Below are positions 32,099 to 43,825 of a DNA stretch of 64,000 bases, one piece after another. Below the pieces are notes generated by a model that was given only the letters and a program-made list of their open reading frames with translations, was not told the DNA's origin and searched no databases. The position numbers and the translations under genes were made by a program. The DNA is from DATEDA01 sp963754305. GTDB taxonomy: Bacteria > Pseudomonadota > Gammaproteobacteria > Burkholderiales > SG8-39. The DNA is taken from the NCBI GenBank assembly GCA_963754305.1, contig CAVWFR010000023.1, positions 62,001 to 126,000 on the forward strand, given 5' to 3'. Each line of letters begins with the position of its first letter. Positions within the stretch are counted from its first letter, which is position 1.

Positions 32099-34013
32099 GT
32101 GGTTGGCGCCGCGACCACCCAGCCGCCGCAGCTCGCGCGCGCGACGATCGAGTTCCTGCGCCGCTACGCGCCGTTCAACGAAATGGACGAAGAGTCGCTC
32201 GCGTTCGTCGCGGGCAGGGCCAGGCTCGGCTACTACCCGGAGGGCGCCACCGTCGTCCGGCCGCGAGGCGGACGCGGCGCGGACGCTGCTCATCATCCAG
32301 CGGGGCCGCGTTCGGCGCGCGTGCGCCCGACGCGCGCCCGGGCGCGACCGCGTTCGAGTTCGGGCCCGGGGAGATGTTCCCGATCAACGCCGTCCTCGGC
32401 GCGCGTGCGACGACGCGGCGCTACGCGGCGATCGACGGATCTCTTCTGCTACGAGCTGGACGCCGCGGATGTCGAGGCCCTGCTCGGCGCGAGCGCGCCG
32501 TTCCAGCGGTTCTGCGCGCGATCAGATCGATAGCCTGCTGCAGCAGCAGCGTCAGGCGTTGCGGGCGGCCTACGCCGCGCAGGTCGTCAGCGACCGTCCG
32601 TTGCTGCAGCCGCTCGCCTCGGCGATGCGGCGCGCGCCGGTGGCTTGCCACGCGCGCGAGACGCCGCTGCAGGCGGCGCTCGAGCGCATGCACGCCCAGC
32701 GGGTCGGCGCCATCGTCGTGGTCGATGCCGAAGGACGCGCCGCGAGGGCATCTTTACCGAGCGCGACCTCGTCCGCTATGCGGCGGCCGGCGAAATCGGC
32801 GCTCGAGGGGCCGGTCAGCGCGTACATGACGCGGGACCCGATCGGCCTCCCGGCGACCGCGACGCTGTACGAGGCGGCGCTCGTGATGGCGCGGCACGGA
32901 GTCCGGCACCTCCTGGTCTGCGACGGCCGCAAGCTTGCCGGCGTCGTCTCGGAGCGCAGCCTCTTCGCCCTCCAGCGCCAGTCGATGCGCGAGGTGATTG
33001 CCGCGATCGGGGTCGCGCGCGATCTCGACGGCCTGAAGCGCGCCGCCGCCGAGATCCGGACGCTCGCGAAAGACATGCTCGCCCAGGGCGTCAGCGCCGA
33101 GCCGCTGACGCAGCTCATCGCGACGCTGAACGACCGGCTCACCTCGCGCGTCCTTGTCCTCGAAGTCACGAGCGCCACGACCTTAGCGGCATCCGCTTCT
33201 GCTGGCTCGCGCTAGGCAGCGAGGGCCGGCACGAGCAGACGTTGAGCAGCGACCAGGACAACGCCATCGTGTTCGAGGCCGAGGGCCCCGCCGATGCTGC
33301 GCGGGCGCGGCTCGCGCCGTTTGCGCGTGCCGTCAACGCGACCCTCGACGCTTGCGGCTTCCCGCTGTGTCGAGGGCGAGATCATGGCGCGCAACCCCAA
33401 GTGGTGCCTCTCGGCCGCCGAGTGGCGGGTGCGCTTCGGCGAATGGATCCGGAACCCGCATCCGGAGGCGCTGCTGAACGCCAACATCTTCTTCGACTTC
33501 CGGGCACTCTGGGGCGAGGGCGAGCTTGCCGACGATCTGCGGGCGTGGCTGAGCGCGGTTGCAGCGGACGCTCAGGGCTTCCTCCGCATGATGGCGCGGA
33601 ACGCGCTCGAATCCCGGCCCCCGCTCGGATTCTTCGGTGGCGTGCAGACGAGCGGCGAGGGTGCCGAGACGGGGACGATCGATCTCAAAACACAGGCAAC
33701 GCGCATCTTCACCGACGCGGCCCGGATCTTTGCGCTTGCCGCGGGTGCGGACGAGCAGAACACCGGGGCGCGCCTGCGCCACGCCGGTGCGATGCGCAAG
33801 GTGCCGACGGAGGAGACGGAGGCGATCGTCGACGCCTTCTACTTCCTGCTGCTGCTGCGCCTGCGGCACGAGCACCTCGACTCGCCGGGCGGTCCGCGCG
33901 GCCATCGCATCGATCCCCGGACGCTGAACGAGCTCGAAAGGAGGATTCTCAAGGAGGCGCTGCGGCTGGCGACGAAGGTGCAGCAGCGGCTGGCGCTCGA
34001 CTTCCAGCTCTAG
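32099..34013 (+). pseudogene. DUF294 nucleotidyltransferase with cNMP and CBS domains, frameshifted
   Basis: The coding signal is continuous but jumps frame at least eight times. In order: cyclic-nucleotide-binding-like part (GARLGYY-type strand, LLIIQRGRVR, GEMFPINAVLG, LFCYELDAADVEALL); two CBS repeats (HARETPLQAALERMHAQRVG, FTERDLVRY, VSAYMTRDPIGLPATATLYE); nucleotidyltransferase LGSEGRHEQTLSSDQDNAI; then ARNPKWCLSAAEWR and the DUF294 C-terminal domain to 34013. Shifts lie near 32268, 32305, 32440, 32520, 32745, 32800, 33180 and 33372. Six are explained by one extra base. No in-frame stop occurs within the joined pieces. Either a recent pseudogene or local sequence error. The intact form would have about 630 residues. 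Confidence 0.8.
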
Positions 34014-34100
34014 CGGAGAAAAAGCGATGCCGAAGGCAGCGGTTTTCCGGGGTTCGGGGGCACGCGGCGGTATGGCCCCTCGTGTCGGGAGCACCAACGC

Positions 34101-34805
34101 GTGTCCTGGCTCGCGAAGCTGTTCGGCCGGCCGATAGCGCTCGCGCCGGCGGCGGCTGCGCGCCTCGACCGGTGGCGCGCGGTGCCGGAGCCCGACCTGC
34201 GCGCACCGCCGTCAGCGGCGCGGTTCGTGGTCGCCGACGTCGAGGCGACCGGCCTCGACGTGCAGCACGACCGCCTGATCGCGATCGGAGCGGTGTCGGT
34301 CGAGGCGGCACGGATCGATCTCGGGCGGTCGCTCTACGTCGTCCTCCGGCAGCCGGCGGCGTCCAGTCGCGAGAACATCCTCGTCCACGGCATCGGCGGT
34401 ACGGCGCAACGCGCAGGGGAAGATCCCGTGGAGGGGTTGCTCGCGTTTCTCGAGTTCGCCGGCAAGGCACCGTTGGTCGGCTTCCACGCCGGCTTCGACG
34501 ACGCGCTGATCCGCAGGGCGATGCGCGAAGGGCTCGGGGAGCCCTACGCGCGGCGGTGGGTCGACCTCGCGCAGCTCGCGCCCGAACTGCTGCCGGAGGA
34601 AGCGCCTGCCCGAAGGCACCTGGACGCCTGGCTCGAGCGGTTCGGGATCGAAGTGTTCGGCCGACACCACGCGGCGGCGGATGCGCTGGCGACGGCGCAA
34701 CTCCTGCTCGCGCTGCTCCCCCGCGCCGCCGCGCGACGGCTCGCGAGTGTCGAAGCGATGCTGTGGGAGCCGGGCGCGGGGCGCTGGCTGGGAGGGCGCG
34801 CCTGA
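34101..34805 (+). CDS. DEDDh 3'-5' exonuclease (DnaQ-like)
   Basis: A 234-residue exonuclease of the PolC/DnaQ epsilon fold, with a GTG start at 34101. Catalytic set: FVVADVEATGLD (Asp46, Glu48), LVGFHAGFDDALI and the late FGRHHAAADALATAQ (His and Asp). The hydrophobic N-terminus, MSWLAKLFGRPIALAPAAAA, is not a clear signal peptide. Its frame is intact although both neighbouring DUF294 genes are frameshifted. Such exonucleases are often found beside DUF294/CBS proteins near acs; the shared role is not known. Confidence 0.88.
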   Translation: MSWLAKLFGRPIALAPAAAARLDRWRAVPEPDLRAPPSAARFVVADVEATGLDVQHDRLIAIGAVSVEAARIDLGRSLYVVLRQPAASSRENILVHGIGGTAQRAGEDPVEGLLAFLEFAGKAPLVGFHAGFDDALIRRAMREGLGEPYARRWVDLAQLAPELLPEEAPARRHLDAWLERFGIEVFGRHHAAADALATAQLLLALLPRAAARRLASVEAMLWEPGAGRWLGGRA

Positions 34806-34819
34806 ACCGCGATGGGGCT

Positions 34820-35905
34820 ATGCTGCGCGCGATGTCGAGGACATCGTCCCGTGCAGCCGAGCTGCGCGCCGCGATCCGTGCGGCGCGCGATGTCGAAGAG
34901 GTAGCGCAGGCGGCCGACGCGCGTGCGCGAGCTGCTGCAGCCGATGCTGGACGAAGGGACTTCCGCCGGAGGCCATCACCGCGCTCGTCACGAGCGCAAC
35001 GATCTCGACCACTTCGCGCCTGATCGAGCTGACCGGCCTCGATGCGGCGCTGCGGGCGGCCGGCGCATGCTGGATCGTGCTGGGATCGGCGGGGCGCGGC
35101 GAGCAGACGCTCGCGACCGACCAGGACAACGCCATCGTCTTCGCCGACGCGACCGAGCCCGAGGCGCAGCGGCGCGCGCTCCTGCCGCTCGCCGAACGCG
35201 TAAACCGCGCGCTCGATCAGAGCGGCTACCCGCTCTGCCGCGGCGAAGTGATGGCGGGCAACCGGCGCTGGTGCCTGTCGCGGTCCGAATGGCGTGAGTG
35301 CTTCGCGGCCTGGATCGACCGGCCCGAGCCCGAGGCGCTGCTGAACGCCGCGATCTTCTTCGATTTCCGCGCGGTCCACGGCGATCGCGACCTCGTCGCC
35401 GGACTGCGCGACTGGCTCGGCGGGTACGCGCGCGACCGCGGAGGGTTCCTGTTCCTGATGGTGCAGAACGCACTCCGGAACCGGCCGCCGCTCGGCCTCG
35501 TCCGGGACTTCGCGCTCGCGCGCGGCGGCGACCACGCCGGGCACGCTCGACCTCAAGGTGAACGGCGTGCAGCCATTCGTCGAACCGGCGCGGATCTACG
35601 GTCTGGCCGATGGCGTCACGGCGACCAATACGCTCGACCGGCTGACCGCCGTCGCGCGCGCGCGCCGCGTTCAGGGGGTGGAGCTCGATGCCTGGGCCGA
35701 CGGTTTCCGCTTCATTCAGCGGTTGCGGCTGGGGCTGAACGCCGCACAGCTGGCGCGGGGCGAGCCGCTCCACAACCACCTGAACCCGGCGCTGCTCACC
35801 GACGCCGACCGGCGCCGCCTCAAGCATGCGCTGCGGCAGGCGCGGAACTTGCGGGCCCGGCTCGCCCGCGACTTCTCGGTCGTCGGCGCCGGCTTCGGCG
35901 TTTGA
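34820..35905 (+). pseudogene. Second DUF294 nucleotidyltransferase paralogue, frameshifted
   Basis: Shorter paralogue of the 32099 gene without cNMP or CBS parts. Pieces in order: RAAELRAAIRAARDVEEVAQ; RELLQPMLDEG; PPEAITALVTSATISTTSRL; WIVLGSAGRGEQTLATDQDN (nucleotidyltransferase); AGNRRWCLSRSEWRECF; then NGVQPFVEPARIYGLADG to the end. Three shifts, near 34918, 34959 and 35541, each repaired by removing one base (the second an extra A in GAAGGGACTTCC, the third an extra G in GCCGGGCACG). Otherwise the codons look well conserved. About 360 residues if repaired. Confidence 0.8.
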
Positions 35906-36036
35906 TCCGGCGCAACCCCGCCGCCCGCTCGTTGCGTACGCTTGCCACCCACGGCCGATCGGGCCTACCCTGACGATGGGAACGGCGACCTGCCGGTCGC
36001 CGTCGGTCCGCCGCGACAAGAAGCTAGGAGGAGATC

Positions 36037-36378
36037 ATGCCGCCAACCATTCAGCCAACTGCGGGATTCAACTGGTTCGCCATCGACTCGGACGCGCGGT
36101 TCCGGTCGCTCCACAAGCGGAAGTCCCGCTTCCTATGGGGGCTGATGGCTTTTGCGGTGGTCTACTACTTCCTGCTGCCGATCGGCGCCGCCTACTTCAC
36201 CGATCTCTTCAAGGTGAAGGTGTGGGGTCCGATCAACTTCGGCCTGGTGTTCGCGCTGTCGCAATTCATCGTCGCCTGGGGGATCGCCTGGTTCTATGCC
36301 CACAAGGCCGGCGAGTTCGACACGCTTGCCGAGGAGATCGCGCGCGACGCCGACCGCATCGGCGCACGGCGACGCTAG
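36037..36378 (+). CDS. DUF485 membrane protein (YjcH-like)
   Basis: A 113-residue protein with two transmembrane segments (about 33-55 and 68-92). It carries RFRSLHKRKSRFLWGLMAFA and the conserved WGPINFGLVFALSQFIVAW. In many bacteria this gene sits immediately before actP as yjcH and is thought to assist the acetate permease. Here actP follows after 11 bases. AGGAGGAG precedes the ATG. Confidence 0.92.
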   Translation: MPPTIQPTAGFNWFAIDSDARFRSLHKRKSRFLWGLMAFAVVYYFLLPIGAAYFTDLFKVKVWGPINFGLVFALSQFIVAWGIAWFYAHKAGEFDTLAEEIARDADRIGARRR

Positions 36379-36389
36379 GGGAGGGGGCC

Positions 36390-38288
36390 ATGGACAAGCG
36401 GCAAATCGTTCTTTCGATCGGCGCCGTCGCCACCGCTGTCGCGGCCTCGCCGGCATTCGCGCAGGCGGTGTCGTCGGACTGGCGCATCCTTACCTTCGGC
36501 GTGTTCGGCGCGATCATTGCGGTGACGATGTGGGTAACCTACATCGCGGCGAAGCGCACCAAGACTGCCGCCGACTTCTACACTGCCGGGGGCGGGATAT
36601 CGGGCCTGCAGAACGGCTGGGCCATCGCCGGCGACTATCTCTCGGCGGCGTCGTTCCTCGGCATCGCCGGGTTGATCTCGCTCTACGGGTACGACGGGTT
36701 CATGTACTCGGTCGGCTGGCTCGTCGCCTACATCACGGTGCTGCTCGTGATCGCCGAGCCGTGCCGGAACATCGGCAAGTACACGATGGGCGACATCCTC
36801 GCCTTCCGCAACAACCCCAAGACGGTGAAGACCTTCATGGCGCTGTCGACCATCACCGTCTCGACCTTCTACCTCACCGCCCAGATGGTCGGCGGCGGAG
36901 TACTGGTGAAGACGCTGATCGGGATCGACTACGAGTACTCGGTCGCCGCGGTCGGCGTGCTGATGCTGGCGTACGTGCTGTTCGGCGGCATGGTCGCGAC
37001 GACGTACGTGCAGATCATCAAGGCGATCCTGCTCGTCATCGCCTCGCTCGTGATGGTGGTGCTCGTCTGGAGCCAGTACGGGTTCAGCCTGCCCGGGTAT
37101 CTCGGAGCGGTGGTCGCGGATGCGGGCGTCCAGGCACAGGTCGCGCGGCTGCTCGGCGACGCCGCGCGCAACATGACGCCGGAGGAGCTCGGCCAGCGGT
37201 TCCTGGAGCCGGGGTTGCTGTTCAAGAGCCCGATCGACCAGATCTCGCTCGGCATGGCGCTGGTTTTCGGTACCGCGGGCCTGCCGCACATCCTGATGCG
37301 GTTCTTCACCGTGCCGACGGCACAAGCTGCGCGCAAGAGCGTCATCTGGGCGATGGCCATCATCGGCGGGTTCTACGTGCTGACGCTGTTCCTCGGCACC
37401 GGCGCCGCGATGCTCGTCGGCGCACCGGCGATCACCGAGATCGACCGCGGCGGCAACATGGCCGCGCCACTGCTCGCGCAGTACCTCGGCGGCGGGAAGG
37501 ACTCGCTCCTCGGCAACCTGATGCTGGCGTTCGTGGCCGCGGTGGCGTTCGCGACGATCGTCGCCGTCGTGGCAGGCCTCGTGCTCGCCGCGGCCTCGGC
37601 GATGTCGCACGACATCTGGGTCGGGGTGATCAAGGGCGACCGGGCGACCTCCGAGGAAGAGCTGAAGGCGGCGCGCATCTGCTCGCTGATCGTCGGCATC
37701 ATCGCGATCCTCATCGGCATCCTCGCTCGTGGCCAGAACGTGGCGCACCTGGTGGCCCTCGCGTTCGCGGTCGCCGCCTCGGCGAATCTGCCGGTAGTCC
37801 TGCTGACGCTTTACTGGAAGCGATGCAACACCGGGGGTGTCGTCGCGGGCCTGGTCGTCGGGACCTTTGCCGCGATCGGGCTGGTCCTCGTCTCGCCGAA
37901 CATGACCTACCCGACGCAGATCAGGACCACGCAGGAGCGGGCGATCAAGGTGTCCGACGAGCGGATCGCGAAGCTCGGCGCCGAGCTGCCGGGGCTCACG
38001 GATCCGGCTGCGATCGACAACGCCAAGCGGGCGCTGGCGGTAGCCGAGAAGGCCAAGGCGGGCGCGCAAGCGCAGATCACGGCGCTCGGCGACGCCACGA
38101 CGTCGCTGGTGGGCTTGAGCGAGCCGTTGTTTCCGCTTCGGAACCCCGGTCTCATCTCGATTCCGCTCGGGTTCCTCGCCGTCCTCATCGGGTCGCTGCT
38201 TTACCGCGACAAGCGCGCCGAGGAGATGTGGGAGGAGCTCTACGTGCGGTCGAATACCGGCATCGGACGCGCTGCGGCCTCGCATTAG
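36390..38288 (+). CDS. actP: Cation/acetate symporter
   Basis: Sodium:solute symporter of the ActP group, 632 residues, the expected length. It has an N-terminal signal-like segment ending ASPAFAQA, as in E. coli ActP. Transport core: TYIAAKRTKTAADFYTAGGG, NGWAIAGDYLSAASFLG, YTMGDILAFR, TAGLPHILMRFFTVPTAQAA and NLPVVLLTLYWKRCNTGG. An insert of about 50 residues (roughly 520-570, AIKVSDERIAKLGAELPG) forms a soluble coiled stretch before the last membrane segment. It works with DUF485 and feeds Acs. Confidence 0.95.
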   Translation: MDKRQIVLSIGAVATAVAASPAFAQAVSSDWRILTFGVFGAIIAVTMWVTYIAAKRTKTAADFYTAGGGISGLQNGWAIAGDYLSAASFLGIAGLISLYGYDGFMYSVGWLVAYITVLLVIAEPCRNIGKYTMGDILAFRNNPKTVKTFMALSTITVSTFYLTAQMVGGGVLVKTLIGIDYEYSVAAVGVLMLAYVLFGGMVATTYVQIIKAILLVIASLVMVVLVWSQYGFSLPGYLGAVVADAGVQAQVARLLGDAARNMTPEELGQRFLEPGLLFKSPIDQISLGMALVFGTAGLPHILMRFFTVPTAQAARKSVIWAMAIIGGFYVLTLFLGTGAAMLVGAPAITEIDRGGNMAAPLLAQYLGGGKDSLLGNLMLAFVAAVAFATIVAVVAGLVLAAASAMSHDIWVGVIKGDRATSEEELKAARICSLIVGIIAILIGILARGQNVAHLVALAFAVAASANLPVVLLTLYWKRCNTGGVVAGLVVGTFAAIGLVLVSPNMTYPTQIRTTQERAIKVSDERIAKLGAELPGLTDPAAIDNAKRALAVAEKAKAGAQAQITALGDATTSLVGLSEPLFPLRNPGLISIPLGFLAVLIGSLLYRDKRAEEMWEELYVRSNTGIGRAAASH

Positions 38289-38310
38289 GACTGCTTCGCA
38301 GGGAAGATCC

Positions 38311-38340
38311 CGCCGGCCGGGGCGAAGGCGCCGGCCGGCG
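38311..38340 (+). terminator. Strong GC hairpin after actP
   Basis: CGCCGGCCGG (38311-38320) and CCGGCCGGCG (38331-38340) are perfect 10-base arms around a 10-base loop. It sits 22 bases after the actP stop and is followed by TGGGTTTCCG rather than a long T run. It may be a weak intrinsic terminator or an mRNA-end stabiliser separating transport genes from signalling genes. Confidence 0.45.
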
Positions 38341-38362
38341 TGGGTTTCCGTAGACTCCGGCC

Positions 38363-38562
38363 ATGCGACGTGATGTTGGTTCGACCGCGCGCGTGATCGC
38401 GGTCTTCCTCGTGGGCTGTCTCGCCTTCGGGTACCCGCTGCTCGCGCTGTTCAACGTCCCGGCGACCGTGCTCGGCGTCCCGGTACTCTATCTGTACGTC
38501 TTCGGCGCGTGGGCCGCGCTGATCCTGCTGATTTGCCTGGGCCGTGGGGCGCGCATAGCGAG

Positions 38563-38581
<19 letters not shown>
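38363..38581 (+). CDS. Small two-helix membrane protein upstream of the kinase
   Basis: 72 residues with two hydrophobic helices (about 8-30 and 38-60). GYPLLALFNVPATVLGVPVLYLYVFGAWAA resembles the short membrane proteins that often precede CrbS-type transporter/kinase genes. It overlaps the kinase start by 19 bases, which suggests translational coupling. Function unknown. Confidence 0.75.
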
Positions 38582-41300
<2,719 letters not shown>

Positions 41301-41304
<4 letters not shown>

Positions 41305-41669
41305 CGAAGCGGGTGCTGATCGCCGACGACGAGCCGAACATCGTCGCCTCGCTCGAGTTCCTGATGGAGCAGGCCGGTTTCGAGGTGAAGGTCGCGCCCG
41401 ACGGCGCCGCGGCGCTCGCGCTCGTCGCGAGCTTCCGCCCGGACCTCGTGCTGCTCGACGTCATGATGCCGGTGAAGAACGGCTACGAGGTGTGCCAGCT
41501 CCTCAAGAGCGACCCGGGCACGCGCGGCGTGAAGGTGATCCTGCTCTCGGCGAAGGGGCGCGACGTGGAGGTCGCCAAAGGGCTCGAGCTCGGCGCCGAC
41601 GCGTACGTCACCAAGCCGTTCTCCACCCGCGAGCTCGTCGCGAAGGTCCGCGAGCTCCTGGCCGGATGA
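41301..41669 (+). CDS. Receiver-only response regulator
   Basis: 122 residues consisting of a single CheY-like receiver: LIADDEPNIVASLEFLME, the phospho-acceptor Asp53 in LVLLDVMMPVKNGYE, LLSAKGRD (switch serine) and YVTKPFSTRELVAKV (Lys). No DNA-binding or enzymatic output domain follows. It overlaps the kinase stop and the next start as ATGA on both sides, so all three are translated together. In classical CrbSR the regulator has a LuxR-type DNA-binding domain; here the output must be another protein. Confidence 0.93.
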
Positions 41670-43801
41670 GCCGTAGGGCGCTGGCGGCTGCGCTGGTGCC
41701 GCCAGCGGTGGCGCTCGGGGTTCTCGCCGTCGGCGCCGGCTTCTTCTGGAGCGATATCGACGCGCGCGATCGCGAGGCGATCTCGGCCATCTTCACTCCG
41801 CCGCGCATCGGCCTGCTGGTGCTGTTCGGGCTCGCCCTCGGGACGGCGCTCGCGATCCTCGGGTATCGCGTGTTCGGTGCGACGGCCGCCCCGGCGCGCC
41901 GACTGGCCGAGGACGTGCGCCTGATCGCGCAGGGGAACGCGGCGCACCGCGTCACGCCGTCCGGAGCGCCCGAGCTGCAGGCGCTCGCCGGCGCGGTCAA
42001 CGAGCTGGCGGAGGCGCGTTCCGCGCTCGCAGCGGACGTCGCCGCCACTGTGGCCGACGCCAACGCCCGCGTCGAGGCGGAGCGGAGCCAGCTCGCCGCG
42101 CTCGTCGCCGAGCTGGAGCAGAGCGTCCTCGTCTGCAACCGCGAGGGCCGGATCCTGCTCTACAACGCGGCCGCGCAGCGCATCCTCGGCGGCGGCGAGG
42201 CGTCGCTCATCGGCCTCGGCCGCTCGGTGTTCGGCATCGTCGACCGCAACCTGATCGTGCACGCGGTCGAGGCGATGGAGCGGCAGCTCGAGCGCAAGGA
42301 GCGCGAAGGGATGCGCTTCGTCACCGCGACCGGCGATGGGCGGCTGCTGCGGGTGCAGGCGGCCCCCGTCCCGGGCCAGGCGGCCGGGGAGACGGGGGCG
42401 AGCGGTCTCGCCGGGTACGTCCTGCTGCTCGCCGACGTGACCGAATCGGTCGACGCTGACGCGAAGAGAGTCGCGCTGTTCCAGCGGCTGGTCGAAGGGA
42501 CCCGAGCGGGCCTCGCGAACATCCGCGCGGCGAGCGAGAACCTGGCGGGGCATCCCGGGATGGAGGAGGGGCGGCGAACGCGGTTCGCGGGGATCATCCA
42601 GGACGAGGCGGTACGGCTTTCCGATCTCCTGCATGCCACGACCGCCGACGCGTCGGAGCAGCTCAAGGTCCGGTGGCCGCTGGAAGAGATGCGCGGCGAG
42701 GATCTGCTCACGCTCGCCCGCAGCCGCATCGAACGGCGCGTCGGGCTCGCGACCAAGCTCGAGTCGGTCGACCCGGAGCTCTGGCTGCGAGTGGACAGCT
42801 TCTCGCTCGCGCAGGGCCTCGGCTATCTCGCACGCCGGTTGCAGGACGAGTTCGCGGTGCGCGAGGTGCGGTTCCGCCTGCTGCCGGCCGGCAAGCATGC
42901 CCAGCTCGACCTGCTGTGGCGCGGCGCGCCGCTCGGGTCGGAGACCGCGTTCGCATGGCAGAACGACCCCTTCACGCTCGGCGGCGAAGACAGCCCGCTC
43001 TCGCTGGCGCAGGTGATCGAGCGCCACGGCGGCGAGACCTGGTACCAACGCGATCTCCCCGCTCAGCTCGCGTACTTCCGCCTGCTGCTGCCGTTGACGG
43101 AAGGGCGGCGCGGGACCCGCGGGCGCGCGGAAACGTCGAGCCGTCCGGAGTTCTACGACTTCGATCTCTTCCGCCGGTCGCCGGCGAGCGACGCGTTCGA
43201 CGAGCGGCGGCTCGAGGCGCTCGCGTACACGGTGTTCGACACGGAGACGACGGGGCTCAATCCGGCCGATGGCGACGAGATCATCGCGCTCGGCGCGGTC
43301 CGGATCCTCAACGGTCGTCTGCTCCCAGGCGAGACCTTCGAGTCCCTCGTCGACCCGCAGCGGAGCCTGCCCGAAGAGTCGGTAGCGGTGCACGGGATCA
43401 CGCGCGACATGCTCGCCGGGCAGCCCACGATCGACACTGTGCTGCCCCGGTTCCGCCGGTTCGCCGAGGATACGGTCCTGGTCGGGCACAACGCGGCCTT
43501 CGACATGCGCTTTCTCCAGCTGAAGGAAGCGCAGACGGGCGTGCGGTTCGAGCAGCCGGTGGTCGATACGCTGCTGCTCTCGGCGGTGGTGCATCCCGAG
43601 CAGGCGTCGCACAGCCTCGAGGAGATCGCCGCGCGTCTGGGCGTGACGGTGGTCGGACGGCACACGGCGCTCGGGGACGCGCTCGTCACGGCCGAAGTCT
43701 TCCTGCGTCTCGTCCCGGTGCTGTCCGAACGCGGCATCCACACGCTCGGCGCAGCGCGCGCGGCGGCAGAGAAGACGTACTACGCCCGGCTCAAGTACTG
43801 A
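41666..43801 (+). CDS. Membrane HAMP/PAS sensor fused to DEDDh exonuclease
   Basis: 711 residues. Two transmembrane helices (about 7-28 and 50-72), a HAMP-like segment (72-125, RLAEDVRLIAQGNAAHRV), a coiled coil, and a PAS domain (about 150-270, ELEQSVLVCNREGRILLYNAA). Then comes a kinase-like helical part (about 270-340) without a phospho-accepting HELRTP box and a degenerate ATPase-like stretch. A complete exonuclease follows from about 515: FDTETTGLNPADGDEI (Asp525, Glu527), LVGHNAAFDMRF (Asp613), GRHTALGDALVTA (His666, Asp671). All DEDDh residues are present. Overlaps the receiver gene. Confidence 0.88.
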   Translation: MSRRALAAALVPPAVALGVLAVGAGFFWSDIDARDREAISAIFTPPRIGLLVLFGLALGTALAILGYRVFGATAAPARRLAEDVRLIAQGNAAHRVTPSGAPELQALAGAVNELAEARSALAADVAATVADANARVEAERSQLAALVAELEQSVLVCNREGRILLYNAAAQRILGGGEASLIGLGRSVFGIVDRNLIVHAVEAMERQLERKEREGMRFVTATGDGRLLRVQAAPVPGQAAGETGASGLAGYVLLLADVTESVDADAKRVALFQRLVEGTRAGLANIRAASENLAGHPGMEEGRRTRFAGIIQDEAVRLSDLLHATTADASEQLKVRWPLEEMRGEDLLTLARSRIERRVGLATKLESVDPELWLRVDSFSLAQGLGYLARRLQDEFAVREVRFRLLPAGKHAQLDLLWRGAPLGSETAFAWQNDPFTLGGEDSPLSLAQVIERHGGETWYQRDLPAQLAYFRLLLPLTEGRRGTRGRAETSSRPEFYDFDLFRRSPASDAFDERRLEALAYTVFDTETTGLNPADGDEIIALGAVRILNGRLLPGETFESLVDPQRSLPEESVAVHGITRDMLAGQPTIDTVLPRFRRFAEDTVLVGHNAAFDMRFLQLKEAQTGVRFEQPVVDTLLLSAVVHPEQASHSLEEIAARLGVTVVGRHTALGDALVTAEVFLRLVPVLSERGIHTLGAARAAAEKTYYARLKY

Positions 43802-43825
43802 CCCGGCGGCGATACAATCGGACGG

